A stretch of DNA of 32,569 nt from Cetobacterium sp. ZOR0034 (GCF_000799075.1 NZ_JTLI01000041.1:1-32569), one strand, 5' to 3'. Positions 7,877 through 16,380 are shown, counted from the first letter of the stretch. Translations and numbers: made by a program. Notes: a model not told the origin generated them from the letters alone.

Positions 7877-8297
7877 AAAAATTGGAAAAATAATGGCAAA
7901 AAGTGGTATAATTAAGAAAAGTTAAGAGATTTTGATTAAATTAATAATTTTTTATAAGTTGAAAAAATACTTCATATATTGTATTATTTTAAATAAAGTA
8001 CTTTTTTAGGGGTCTTTTTTGGGTGATAAATTTAAAATTACTAGAAAAAGGACAAAAGTTCGTTAAAATGACGCTTTTATTTTAATTTTAAGGGGTTGCT
8101 AAAAAAAGAGCCTTATTCTAGATATAGCTGCAAAAATATCCCTTTAGAGAGAGTAAGATAGGGTAAAAAAACGTTTAAAAATCTTTTGAAAACGATTGGT
8201 TAGAGAGGGTTTTGAATAGAAAAGTTAAGCTTGAAAGGTATTAGTTTTCTAGAAATTTAGAAACTCTAAAAAGAAAAGTTCTGACGGAGGAAATAAA
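7877..8297. other. Gene-free gap with possible structured element
   Basis: About 420 bp with no ORF above about 11 codons on either strand. It contains short G-runs unusual for this AT-rich DNA. One potential long hairpin (8090-8144) has AAGGG/CCCTT outer and TTGC/GCAA inner arms. No riboswitch class, tRNA or insertion-sequence end was recognised. It may be a long 5' leader of the next gene, an sRNA locus or a decayed gene. Confidence 0.3.
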
Positions 8298-8555
8298 ATG
8301 AAAAAAACACTATATATAAAAGAAGGTTTGGAAGAGTGTCAAAAAGTTAAAGATTTTTTTCTGAATAGAAAAGATGTGAACATCATTACATCTGAAGAGT
8401 TGTTAGAGAAAAATGATATAAAAGTAACACCGACCTTAGTTGTAGAAACTTGGGAAGAAGTTCTAATTTTTACTGGATTTGAAAAAATAGAAGAGTATTT
8501 GAATGATGAACCTACACCAGACTATCCATGTGTTTGTTCAGATGTAGAAAATTAA
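8298..8555 (+). CDS. Small thioredoxin/glutaredoxin-fold protein
   Basis: 85 aa. The beta-alpha start 'TLYIKEGLEECQKVKDFF' followed by the cis-proline segment 'KVTPTLVVE' matches glutaredoxin/NrdH topology. The first Cys of the usual CxxC is absent (Leu11) and only the second (Cys14) remains. The C-terminus instead carries a CxC ('PCVCSDVEN'). It could be a monothiol redox protein or a redox-inactive adaptor; the function is unknown. SD is GGAGG, 7 nt before the ATG. It is followed 17 nt later by the ankyrin-repeat gene, probably in the same transcript. Confidence 0.7.
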   Translation: MKKTLYIKEGLEECQKVKDFFLNRKDVNIITSEELLEKNDIKVTPTLVVETWEEVLIFTGFEKIEEYLNDEPTPDYPCVCSDVEN

Positions 8556-8572
8556 TAAGAGGAGGAAGAGAG

Positions 8573-8956
8573 ATGTTAGAGTTTAAAAATGCATTAAAAA
8601 ATTGTGATTTAGAGGTTTTAAAGATTAAATTAGATGAAGGCATTGATGTTAATGATAGAAGTGGAGAGTATAGATATCCAATTCATAAAGCAGCATTGTT
8701 AGGGAATGTATCAATAATTGAGTTGTTCCTTGAATATGGAGCAGATATAGATACTGTAGAACCTTTACAAGGAAATACATCTATCAATCTAGCTATTTTT
8801 AACAAAGATTTAGAGATGGTAAAGTTTTTGAAAAAAAAAGGTGCTAACTTGGATATAAAAAATAGTTGGGGAATGACATCCATAGAGTACGCAACGTATT
8901 TAAAAGATAATATGGATTATAAAGATATTTCTGAGATAATAGAGATATTGAAATAA
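8573..8956 (+). CDS. Ankyrin-repeat protein
   Basis: 127 aa with about three ankyrin repeats: 'YPIHKAALLGNVSIIELFLE' with 'YGADIDTV', then 'NTSINLAIFNKDLEMVKFL' with 'KKGANLDIKN', then 'GMTSIEYATY'. No signal peptide is seen, so it is presumably a cytoplasmic protein-protein interaction module. ATG 8573 is chosen because GGAGG lies just upstream. The longer reading from 8528 overlaps the preceding gene and has no SD. Partner and role are unknown; the proximity to the thioredoxin-like gene suggests co-expression. Confidence 0.82.
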   Translation: MLEFKNALKNCDLEVLKIKLDEGIDVNDRSGEYRYPIHKAALLGNVSIIELFLEYGADIDTVEPLQGNTSINLAIFNKDLEMVKFLKKKGANLDIKNSWGMTSIEYATYLKDNMDYKDISEIIEILK

Positions 8957-8999
8957 AACTTTATAAAAAAGGAAAATAGAAAAAATTTTGTAAATAATC

Positions 9000-9028
9000 T
9001 TGTCATTTGTGGTCCTACATTGTACTAT
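9000..9028 (+). promoter_or_regulatory. Promoter of outer-membrane protein gene
   Basis: TTGTCA (9000-9005), a 17-bp spacer and TACTAT (9023-9028) lie 20 bp before the ATG at 9049, leaving a very short 5' UTR with GAGGTG as SD. Confidence 0.55.
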
Positions 9029-9048
9029 AAAAATGAGGTGATTAAATT

Positions 9049-9765
9049 ATGAGAAGATTAGGTTTCATATTAGGAGTTGTCTTGACGATGAGCTCTTTAT
9101 CCTATACAAAAGAAGCACCAGAAAAACTTATAATACTTGAAGAAAATTTATTGGGATATACACCGATTTACAATATATATACTAAAGCAGGATTAGATAT
9201 AAAATCAGAATATGAAGAATGGATGTTAGATGAGATAAAAATTAATAAGAAAGAAACTCATAGATTAGGATTTGAGGTAGGATTTGAAGCGACTAGGAAT
9301 ATAGATCATAATTTCGAATTAGGAATTGGAGGTGCTTATCAAAATCATACGAAATTTAAAGCAAAGATATACACTGATGAAACGTATGATATGCCTAAAT
9401 TTGATTCAATTCCTCTTTATGCAGTAGCGAAATATAAGTTTGAAACAGAAACAATCTGGAAACCATATTTAAAATGTACATTAGGTTATTCATTTAATTT
9501 TAAAGATAAGGATACAGAGAATAAATCTTTATATATAGACGAAAGTAATATATTTGAAAATTTGATAAAATTTGACACAGATTTAAGTGATGACTTGTAT
9601 TATGGTTTTGGAGCGGGAGTGGAGTATAATAGTTTTTTTGCAGATTTAATGTATAAAGTTAATGAAGCAAAAGCAAATTTGGAAGAGGACAAAGAGATTT
9701 TAGGAAAAAAAGATTTTGATTATTCAAGAATTACATTGGGTTTTGGTTATAAATTTAGTTTTTGA
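9049..9765 (+). CDS. Outer-membrane beta-barrel protein
   Basis: 238 aa. A signal peptide (about 1-20, 'RLGFILGVVLTMSSLSYT') is followed by alternating amphipathic strands with aromatic girdles, for example 'GFEVGFEATRNI', 'FELGIGGAYQNH', 'LYYGFGAGVEYNSFFADLMY' and 'RITLGFGYKFSF'. It ends in Phe, the C-terminal signal for BAM-mediated insertion. The size suggests an 8- to 10-strand OmpA/OmpW-like barrel. No peptidoglycan-binding domain is present. The specific function is not recognisable. It is monocistronic, with its own promoter and a downstream hairpin. Confidence 0.8.
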   Translation: MRRLGFILGVVLTMSSLSYTKEAPEKLIILEENLLGYTPIYNIYTKAGLDIKSEYEEWMLDEIKINKKETHRLGFEVGFEATRNIDHNFELGIGGAYQNHTKFKAKIYTDETYDMPKFDSIPLYAVAKYKFETETIWKPYLKCTLGYSFNFKDKDTENKSLYIDESNIFENLIKFDTDLSDDLYYGFGAGVEYNSFFADLMYKVNEAKANLEEDKEILGKKDFDYSRITLGFGYKFSF

Positions 9766-9799
9766 AAAATCAAATTCTTAAATAAAAAATTAGATTCAG

Positions 9800-9837
9800 A
9801 AAGCCTACGGATATTTATTGTTCGTAGGCTTTATTAA
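9800..9837 (+). terminator. Hairpin terminator after outer-membrane protein gene
   Basis: AAAGCCTACG (9800-9809) pairs perfectly with CGTAGGCTTT (9823-9832) around a 13-nt loop. The following tract (ATTAAAT) is only moderately T-rich, so efficiency is uncertain. Confidence 0.65.
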
Positions 9838-9878
9838 ATATGCTATAATATAAAAAAATTAGAGTAAAGGAAAAGAAC

Positions 9879-10052
9879 ATGAAAAAAGAAATTTTAAGTT
9901 TTATAGCTCTTAATATTTTTACATATATTATGATGGCTATTTTTAATCCTATTTTAAAAAAGATATTTAATAAAAAAGAGTATAAACATAATAATCAAAA
10001 ATTAAATAATCAAAAAGTTATTAATCAAAGAATAAATAAGATAAAAAGTTAA
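9879..10052 (+). CDS. Small single-TM protein with Asn/Gln/Lys-rich tail
   Basis: 57 aa starting MKKEILSFIALNIFTYIMM. One N-terminal hydrophobic helix (about 5-26) is followed by a basic tail rich in Asn, Gln and Lys containing near-repeats KLNNQK/VINQR. It is preceded by AAAGGAAAAG and a TATAAT at 9844-9849, and ends 23 nt before the osmoprotectant transporter gene, so co-transcription is likely. No family is recognised. It could be a small transporter-associated membrane peptide or simply a fast-evolving orphan. Confidence 0.5.
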   Translation: MKKEILSFIALNIFTYIMMAIFNPILKKIFNKKEYKHNNQKLNNQKVINQRINKIKS

Positions 10053-10075
10053 TTTAAATTATGGGGGGGTATAAA

Positions 10076-11620
10076 ATGAATGTATTTTTTAATTATTTTA
10101 TTTCAAGATTACCTGAGATTGGAAAACTTCTCAATCAACATCTTCAAATATCAGGAATAGCAGTTTTAGTTGCAATAATGATTGGAGTTCCAAGTGGAAT
10201 AATGATTACGAAAAATGAGAAAATTGCAAAAGGCGTGCTTAGTATTGCCGGGGTTTTTCAAACGATTCCTAGCTTAGCTTTATTTGGATTAATTATTCCA
10301 TTTTTGGGAATTGGTGCAAAACCCGCGGTCTTTGTATTATTTCTTTATTCATTATTGCCAATTGTTACTAATACATATATAGGTTTGAAAAATGTTGATA
10401 ACGCTACAATTCAAGCTGCTATAGGTATGGGAATGACAAATTTTCAAGTTTTGTTAAAAGTTAAGTTACCCATAGCTCTTTCTGTTATCATGGGTGGAAT
10501 TCGAATAGCAACAGTTTCTATGATAGGAACAACAACAATAGCAGCTTTGATTGGTGCTGGAGGATTAGGAGAACTTATTTTTAGAGGCATAGCAACAAGT
10601 AACAACAATTTAGTTCTTTGTGGAGCTATTCCAACAGCAATATTAGCTTTTGTAGCAAATTATTTTTTAGGTATAATTGAAAAAGCCTTAGATCCTCTTG
10701 TAAATAAAAATCTAAAAATAAAAAATAGAAAAAAATTGGCTCTTGCATCAATTTTATTTTTTATTTTTGGTTTTTTTCAAATTCAAAAATATATATCTAA
10801 GAATAGATATATTACTGTAAAAATAGGGCATAAAACTTTTACAGAGCAAAGAATTTTAGGAAATATGATAGCTATAATGATTCAAGAGAAAACTCCTTAT
10901 AAAGCAACAATAACAGAATTAGGAGGAACAAATATAAATTTCGAAGCGATTAAAAATGGTGAAATTGATATTTATCCAGAGTATACGGGAACATCTTTTT
11001 TAGCAATTTTAGGAGAAAAAGAGATGTTAGCACCTAGAGATATCTTTTATAAAGTTAAAAATATTTATAATGAAAGATTCGAACTAGATATTTTAGAACC
11101 ATTAGGTTTTGAGAATACATACGCACTAGCTGTGAATAGAGATTTTTCAGAAAAATTTGGAATAATAAAAATATCTGATTTGAAAAAAATCTCAAAAGAA
11201 TCATATTTGATAGGTGGTCATGAGTTTATGGAAAGAGTAGATGGACTTAAAGGTATGATTGATACTTACAATATGGAATTTAGAAGAGTAAACTCTATGG
11301 AGCCAGGATTGATTATTCCAACGATTCATTCAAAAAAAGCAGATGTAGGAGTTGTTTATTCAACTGATGGATTACTTGAAAAATATGACTTAGTTGTTTT
11401 AGAAGATGATTTGAAATTTTTTCCTCCTTACGAGGCAGTTATAACAATTTCAAATAAACTTAAAAAAGAGCATCCTATGATAGAAAAAGAACTGAACAGA
11501 TTAAATAATATGTTTACAAATAAGGATATGCAAAGATTGAACTTGAGAGTGACTGAAGGAATTGATAGCGAATACAATACTGCAAGAGAAGCTTTAAAGT
11601 CAAAAGGATTGATAGATTAG
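10076..11620 (+). CDS. Osmoprotectant (betaine/choline-type) ABC permease-binding protein fusion
   Basis: 514 aa. The N-terminal permease (about 1-212; five to six TM helices) has an EAA-type loop 'AAIGMGMTNFQVLLKVKLPI' and 'GTTTIAALIGAGGLGE', as in OpuCB/ProW. A further TM helix (about 221-240) tethers a C-terminal type-F substrate-binding domain (about 246-514). That domain has 'VKIGHKTFTEQRILGNM' and the hallmark 'DIYPEYTGT' (298-306). This arrangement is that of OpuFB/ChoQ-like fusions importing glycine betaine, choline or carnitine. No ATPase gene is adjacent, so an OpuCA-like partner must be encoded elsewhere. ATG 10076 is preferred over 10061 because the G-rich SD lies between them. 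Confidence 0.9.
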   Translation: MNVFFNYFISRLPEIGKLLNQHLQISGIAVLVAIMIGVPSGIMITKNEKIAKGVLSIAGVFQTIPSLALFGLIIPFLGIGAKPAVFVLFLYSLLPIVTNTYIGLKNVDNATIQAAIGMGMTNFQVLLKVKLPIALSVIMGGIRIATVSMIGTTTIAALIGAGGLGELIFRGIATSNNNLVLCGAIPTAILAFVANYFLGIIEKALDPLVNKNLKIKNRKKLALASILFFIFGFFQIQKYISKNRYITVKIGHKTFTEQRILGNMIAIMIQEKTPYKATITELGGTNINFEAIKNGEIDIYPEYTGTSFLAILGEKEMLAPRDIFYKVKNIYNERFELDILEPLGFENTYALAVNRDFSEKFGIIKISDLKKISKESYLIGGHEFMERVDGLKGMIDTYNMEFRRVNSMEPGLIIPTIHSKKADVGVVYSTDGLLEKYDLVVLEDDLKFFPPYEAVITISNKLKKEHPMIEKELNRLNNMFTNKDMQRLNLRVTEGIDSEYNTAREALKSKGLID

Positions 11621-11639
11621 CTAATCTCTACCAAAACAG

Positions 11640-11667
11640 TTGACAAAATATTTAAATATGATAAAAT
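11640..11667 (+). promoter_or_regulatory. Promoter of small secreted protein gene
   Basis: TTGACA (11640-11645), a 16-bp spacer and TAAAAT (11662-11667) are followed by GAGGAG and the ATG at 11709. Confidence 0.65.
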
Positions 11668-11708
11668 TCTTTTTATAAATAAAAAAAGTTATTGAAACGA
11701 GGAGAGAA

Positions 11709-12077
11709 ATGAAGAAAGTAGTTTTAGCAGTAATGATTATGTTGTCAGCATTGGTTTTTGGAGATTATTTAGAAGATAAATTAGAGATGAAACTTATGAG
11801 AAATTACCCAAGATTAACAGATGGGATAAATAAAATGTCTATAAAAGAATATGATGTAGATGTAAAAAAAGATAGAGTTGAAGTTGAGATAAAAGTTCCA
11901 AAAGAACAGGCTAGAGAGGAATTTGCAAAACTTGATAGAGATGGATTAGAAAAAGAGTTAGAAAAAATGGTCGCAGATATCAGAAAAGAATTGAATGATA
12001 ATATTCCAGTTAAGGTAGAAATTGAGATTGAGAAAGAGTCATCTTCATCAAAAAAATTATATAGTAATTATTTATAA
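11709..12077 (+). CDS. Small secreted charged protein of unknown function
   Basis: 122 aa. A signal peptide (about 1-18, 'KKVVLAVMIMLSALVFG') precedes a highly charged mature part of alternating Lys/Glu/Asp with predicted beta segments ('VEVEIKVP', 'IPVKVEIEIEKE') and amphipathic helices between. It ends in a Ser-rich/Tyr tail. There are no cysteines, lipobox or recognised domain. It is probably periplasmic. It has its own strong promoter and is separate from its neighbours. Confidence 0.65.
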   Translation: MKKVVLAVMIMLSALVFGDYLEDKLEMKLMRNYPRLTDGINKMSIKEYDVDVKKDRVEVEIKVPKEQAREEFAKLDRDGLEKELEKMVADIRKELNDNIPVKVEIEIEKESSSSKKLYSNYL

Positions 12078-12174
12078 CTCCATATAAATAGACTTATCTG
12101 AATGAAGGATTTGTTTTTTATAATTAGTATATTTATTATAGATTACAAAGCTTTAGTTTTTTGGAGGTATTTTT

Positions 12175-12861
12175 ATGAAAAAAGTATTATTTGTAGTTAC
12201 ATCGCATGATAACTTAGGAAAAACAGAGAGAAAAACAGGAGTATGGCTATCTGAACTTGTAGAGCCTTATTTTACATTCAAAAATAGAGGAATAGAAATT
12301 ACAATAGCTTCTCCAAAAGGAGGAAAAATACCCATAGATCCAGCGAGTTTAGAAGACTCACATACTAATCCTTTAGTAAAAATATTTTTAGAGGATGATA
12401 TGGATATATTAGAGAATAGTATAAGCTTAAATAAAATTGATTTTCATCAATATGACGCTATTTTTTATCCTGGAGGACATGGTCCAATGTGGGATTTATC
12501 AGAAAGTGAAGAGAATGCAAAACTTCTATCAGATTTTTTTAATAATGGGAAGATAGTTGGTGCAGTATGTCATGGAACAGCAGCATTATTAAAAGGAATA
12601 AATCATAGAACAGGAGAAGCACTAATTAAAAATAGAGATATTACAGGTTTTTCAAATTCTGAAGAGAGAGCTGTTGGTTTAGAAGATATCGTTCCTTTTC
12701 TTTTAGAAAGTAAGATTGTGGAGTTAAAAGGGAACTATTCCAAATCAAATAAAGATTTTGATCCATATGTTGTTGTAGATGGTTCAATTTTTACGGGACA
12801 AAATCCAGCATCTGGAATACCACTTGCTGAAAAAATTATAGAGGAACTTTACTCTAGATAA
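12175..12861 (+). CDS. DJ-1/PfpI (ThiJ) family protein, Hsp31-like
   Basis: 228 aa, an alpha/beta flavodoxin-like class I amidotransferase fold. The nucleophile elbow 'GAVCHGTAAL' gives catalytic Cys132-His133. The family's 'TGVWLSELVEPYFTF' supplies the conserved Glu, and 'YPGGHGPMWDL' is the oxyanion region. The sequence fits the single-domain Hsp31/glyoxalase III-like branch, which converts methylglyoxal to lactate or acts in protein deglycation or stress repair; which of these applies here cannot be read from the sequence. SD is TTGGAGG. A strong bidirectional terminator follows. Confidence 0.88.
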   Translation: MKKVLFVVTSHDNLGKTERKTGVWLSELVEPYFTFKNRGIEITIASPKGGKIPIDPASLEDSHTNPLVKIFLEDDMDILENSISLNKIDFHQYDAIFYPGGHGPMWDLSESEENAKLLSDFFNNGKIVGAVCHGTAALLKGINHRTGEALIKNRDITGFSNSEERAVGLEDIVPFLLESKIVELKGNYSKSNKDFDPYVVVDGSIFTGQNPASGIPLAEKIIEELYSR

Positions 12862-12863
12862 AG

Positions 12864-12902
12864 AAAATAGCAGCTCACAAATTAATGTGAGCTGCTATTT
12901 TT
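12864..12902. terminator. Bidirectional intrinsic terminator
   Basis: A long stem, AAAATAGCAGCTCACA (12864-12879) with TGTGAGCTGCTATTTT (12886-12901), and a 6-nt loop lie between convergent genes. The stem core AGCAGCTCAC is the same as that of the terminator at 31-75. Confidence 0.9.
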
Positions 12903-12917
12903 AAGAAAAAAATTAAT

Positions 12918-13109
12918 TTAAATAATCTCTTGAACTCTTCCAACAGTTCCATCAATTAGTCTTACTTTTATTCCGTGAGGATGGTTAGCAGAGTTTGTAA
13001 GAATATCTTTAACAATACCCTCTGTTAATTTCCCTGTTCTTTGATCCTCTTTTTTAACCACTTTTACTGTTATACCAGCTTTTATATCTTTTCTATTTTT
13101 ACCGTTCAT
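12918..13109 (-). CDS. YwbE family protein
   Basis: 63 aa: begins MNGKNRKDIKAG and contains 'EGIVKDILTNSANHPHGIKV', a strong match to the small conserved YwbE/DUF2196 family found in Firmicutes and others. The composition fits a compact KOW-like beta barrel. Function is not established. SD AGGAG precedes the ATG. Confidence 0.85.
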   Translation of the reverse strand: MNGKNRKDIKAGITVKVVKKEDQRTGKLTEGIVKDILTNSANHPHGIKVRLIDGTVGRVQEII

Positions 13110-13177
13110 GACTTCTCCTGATATTTTTCTATAATTATAACATTAATTTCATTTTTTAAAAACTCTTTATTCAAAGG

Positions 13178-14425
13178 TTAAATTAAAAGAGAACGATATT
13201 TCTCTAGAGCATTATATTGAATCAATCTAATATTTTCATATTTTATTTTTGAATCAGTGAGCATCTCTTGAGATTTTAGAAAATCTAATATAGTAATCAT
13301 TCCTTTTTGAAATTTTAAAGTATCTTTTTTATAGTTTTCATTAGCTTGTTCAAATGCTTTTGAGTATGCAATCTCAAGTTTATTTAATCGTATTAACTCT
13401 AGATAAGCTTTTTTTAGATTTATTTCGATATTATTATGAGTAATTTTTTCTTGTGATTTGGAATTTTCGACATTTAATTTACTCGCTTCATAGTTATCAT
13501 AATCTTTTCCAAATTGAAATATATTCCAACTAACAAGGACTCCTCCTCCCCATGAATTTTCTGTTCGATGGTCTTCAGTAACATATTCTTTACCAATAAA
13601 TCCTTTTACTTGAGGTAACATTTCAGCTCTTGCAATCATTTTTTCGACATCAGCTTCTTGAATGTGAAGTTTCGCAAAATTAGCTGCTATTCCATTATTT
13701 AGTGCTTCATCTAAATCAATATTATAATTAATTGAATCGATAGCCTCTCTGTAAACATAGAAATTTTCTATATCAATCTCCTCAGACGATGAAAAATTAA
13801 GTTTTTGTTTTAAAGTTAAAAGACCAATTTCTATTTCGTTTTGAATATTTAAAATAGAGGTTTCAATATCTAGAAGCTGGTACTCAGCTTTTAGTAGTTC
13901 TACATTTGTTATTTTTCCAAGACGTTCATTTTCTTTAGCAAAATTTAAAGCTTCATTTAGTTGCATTTTAGATGTGTTATAGACTTCGAGAGTATTTTTA
14001 GCTAAAATAATCCCAGTATATATAGATATAACTTCAAGTCTTGTATCTCTTGTTTGTTTTAAAAGAGCCAGAGTATTTTTTTGTTCTTCTATTTTCGCTT
14101 TTTTAACTTTAGCAGCAATAGAACCGCCTTGAAATATCGGTTGAGATATTCCAAGAAAATTTATATAGCCACTCTTGGCTGTTTGGATAGGAGTATTTTC
14201 TAAAAAAGCGCCATCTGTTTTTAAATATCCTCCGGTATAAAAAATGTTAGGTAGAGCTGTTTTAAATGCAGAGTTTAACTGTTTTTTTGAAATAATTAAC
14301 TCCCTATTAGCTATATTATTTTCCTCTCCATTTTGAATAGCCAAATCGATGGCTTCATTGATTGTTATAACTCTAGCAAATAGAGAGAATGAAATAGTAA
14401 AAATCATAAAAATTCTTAGTTTCAT
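13178..14425 (-). CDS. TolC-family outer-membrane efflux protein
   Basis: 415 aa. A signal peptide (about 1-17) is followed by two repeated helical-hairpin halves characteristic of OEP/TolC: 'ITINEAIDLAIQNG' opens the first and 'IDLDEALNNGIAANF' the second. Strand-like segments such as 'YINFLGISQPIFQGGS' and 'GGGVLVSWNIFQFGKDYDNY' insert in the outer membrane. It forms the trimeric exit duct of the tripartite system encoded directly upstream. The gene lies 19 nt after the permease and is the last of the operon. Confirmation that it serves this ABC pump rests on gene order. Confidence 0.9.
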   Translation of the reverse strand: MKLRIFMIFTISFSLFARVITINEAIDLAIQNGEENNIANRELIISKKQLNSAFKTALPNIFYTGGYLKTDGAFLENTPIQTAKSGYINFLGISQPIFQGGSIAAKVKKAKIEEQKNTLALLKQTRDTRLEVISIYTGIILAKNTLEVYNTSKMQLNEALNFAKENERLGKITNVELLKAEYQLLDIETSILNIQNEIEIGLLTLKQKLNFSSSEEIDIENFYVYREAIDSINYNIDLDEALNNGIAANFAKLHIQEADVEKMIARAEMLPQVKGFIGKEYVTEDHRTENSWGGGVLVSWNIFQFGKDYDNYEASKLNVENSKSQEKITHNNIEINLKKAYLELIRLNKLEIAYSKAFEQANENYKKDTLKFQKGMITILDFLKSQEMLTDSKIKYENIRLIQYNALEKYRSLLI

Positions 14426-14444
14426 AGTTCGTTTCTCCTTCTCT

Positions 14445-15566
14445 TTAATCTAATGTTTTTTTGAACTTTTTAATCGAAACTACAATTATAATAATAATTA
14501 AAGTCATAAGAGCAGCTATAGGATGAAGAAGCTCTCGTATTCCAACACCTTTTAATATGATGCCTCTGAGTATTTCATTAAAATAAGTTAAAGGAATGAA
14601 GCAACTTATAAAATAGATGATTTTAGGCATAGCTTCTCGAGGAAAAACAAACCCCGAAAGAATAACGCTAGGAAGAAGATATGCTAGGGATAAATGCATA
14701 GCTTCAAGTTGAGTATTTGATATTGTAGATATAAATATACCGATGGCTAATGAAGATGTTAAAAATATAGTTCCTAGAAAAATTAAAAGAATTAAACTTC
14801 CTTTTATGTCAACACCAAATATAATTTTCCCAAGAATCAAAGTAACATCTAATTCAAAAAAAGCAATAAAGACATATGGTGCAATTTTTCCGATTACAAG
14901 TTCTAAAGGAGAGATAGGAGTCATGATTAATTGTTCAATAGTCCCTTTCTCTTTTTCTCGAACAATTGAAAAAGCAGTTAACATAATTGTTATATTTTGT
15001 AAAATTAGACCGATAATTCCAGGGATATTAAATTTACTACTCTCTAAAGTTGGATTGTATAAAAGTAGATTATAAGGTTTTATAAGAGTTTCCTTATTTT
15101 TTGAACTATAGTTTGCCAGTTTTAGTTGAGAGTAGTGATTAATAATCTGTGAAGAGTATGATGCTGCAGTTTTAGCTATATATGGATCTGATCCATCTAT
15201 TAGAAATTGAACATCTGTTGACTCTCCTCTTCGTAATTTTTTAGTAAAATAATCGGGAATGATGACGCCTATTTTTGTTCTACCATAATCAAGACTTTTT
15301 TCGACAGCATCCGGAGTATCAACATACTCATATACTTTTAAATAAGTTGAGTTATTCAATTTATTTATAAGTTCTCTACTTTCAATAGTTTTACTTCCAT
15401 CATAAACAGAGAGTTTTAAATTATCAACATCAGAACTTACAGCAAAGCCAAACAGAAGCAAAAGAAAAATGGGTAAAATTAAAGCTATAACTAAACTTGC
15501 ACGATCTCTTTTTATATGGATAATCTCTTTTTTAGCAATAGTTAGAATACGATTTATATTAATCAT
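14445..15566 (-). CDS. ABC-2 type transporter permease (drug efflux type)
   Basis: 373 aa. A first TM helix (about 17-43) is followed by a large extracytoplasmic domain (to about 170) and five C-terminal TM helices. The segment 'IVREKEKGTIEQLIMTPISP' is the conserved coupling region of YhhJ/YbhR/YadH-like exporters. It is the only permease gene, so a homodimer is likely, whereas E. coli YbhFSR has two. ATG 15566 is chosen because GTGGAGG lies between it and the upstream in-frame ATG 15587. It overlaps the ATPase gene by 8 nt. Confidence 0.9.
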   Translation of the reverse strand: MININRILTIAKKEIIHIKRDRASLVIALILPIFLLLLFGFAVSSDVDNLKLSVYDGSKTIESRELINKLNNSTYLKVYEYVDTPDAVEKSLDYGRTKIGVIIPDYFTKKLRRGESTDVQFLIDGSDPYIAKTAASYSSQIINHYSQLKLANYSSKNKETLIKPYNLLLYNPTLESSKFNIPGIIGLILQNITIMLTAFSIVREKEKGTIEQLIMTPISPLELVIGKIAPYVFIAFFELDVTLILGKIIFGVDIKGSLILLIFLGTIFLTSSLAIGIFISTISNTQLEAMHLSLAYLLPSVILSGFVFPREAMPKIIYFISCFIPLTYFNEILRGIILKGVGIRELLHPIAALMTLIIIIIVVSIKKFKKTLD

Positions 15567-16380
15567 TTTTATCCTCCACTTTCTCATCTTTATGCTTTAG
15601 TTGATCAAAAGAGGAGATGACCTCTTTATGAGAGAGTTCTTTAACATAGATAATGAAAATATCTTCAAGATTATCAGTATTATATTTCTTATATAAATTT
15701 TTAGGAGTATCAATAACAACTAGTTTCCCTTCGAAAATAAAGCCAATGATATCACAAACAGAAGCTTCATCCATATAGTGAGTTGTAGCTAGAACAGTAA
15801 TATCTCCATATTTGATAAGATCTTTTATTGTGGTCCAAAACTCTCTTCTTGCAACAGGGTCAACTCCAGCTGTGGGCTCATCAAGAATAAGAAGTTCTGG
15901 TTTATGAATAATAGCACATCCTAGAGCTAATCTTTGTTTCCAACCTCCAGAAAGATTTTTGGATAAGACATCTCTTTTTTCGTTTAGATTTAACATCTTT
16001 ATAACTTCTTCAATTCTTTCGTTTAGATGTTCTTTTGGAATAGAGTAGATTTCTCCATAAAAAATTAGATTTTCCTCAATAGTTAAATCTTCGTAAAGAC
16101 TGAATTTTTGTGACATATACCCAATTTTTGATTTTATTTTTTCAGGATTACTTTTTAAATCGTAGCCTAAAACTTTACCTTCACCAGATGTAGGAGTTAA
16201 TACCCCACAAATCATTCTTATAGTTGTAGATTTTCCACTTCCATTAGGTCCAAGAAATCCAAAAATAACTCCTTTAGGAATATTAAAACTTAAAGAATCA
16301 ACAGCTGTATATTTCTCAAATTTCTTAGTTAAGTTTTTAATTTCTATTGCATATTCACTCTTTAGATTTTCAACACTCAT
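15559..16380 (-). CDS. ABC transporter ATP-binding protein (YbhF-like, single domain)
   Basis: 273 aa. Walker A 'GPNGSGKS' (44-51), Q-loop near 'YMSQKFSLYEDLT', signature 'LSGGWKQ' (143-149), Walker B 'LLILDEP' (163-169) and H-loop His201 are all intact. It is a single NBD, unlike the duplicated NBD of E. coli YbhF, and powers the ABC-2 exporter. It begins with a 4-nt overlap with the adaptor gene (ATGA) and overlaps the permease by 8 nt, so translation of the operon is tightly coupled. Confidence 0.95.
   Translation of the reverse strand: MSVENLKSEYAIEIKNLTKKFEKYTAVDSLSFNIPKGVIFGFLGPNGSGKSTTIRMICGVLTPTSGEGKVLGYDLKSNPEKIKSKIGYMSQKFSLYEDLTIEENLIFYGEIYSIPKEHLNERIEEVIKMLNLNEKRDVLSKNLSGGWKQRLALGCAIIHKPELLILDEPTAGVDPVARREFWTTIKDLIKYGDITVLATTHYMDEASVCDIIGFIFEGKLVVIDTPKNLYKKYNTDNLEDIFIIYVKELSHKEVISSFDQLKHKDEKVEDKND

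Noticed and set aside
7845-9835. Shared GCCTACGG in the terminators at 7845 and 9800 as a repeat element
   Set aside because: Only eight bases are common and the rest of the hairpins differ; chance is sufficient.
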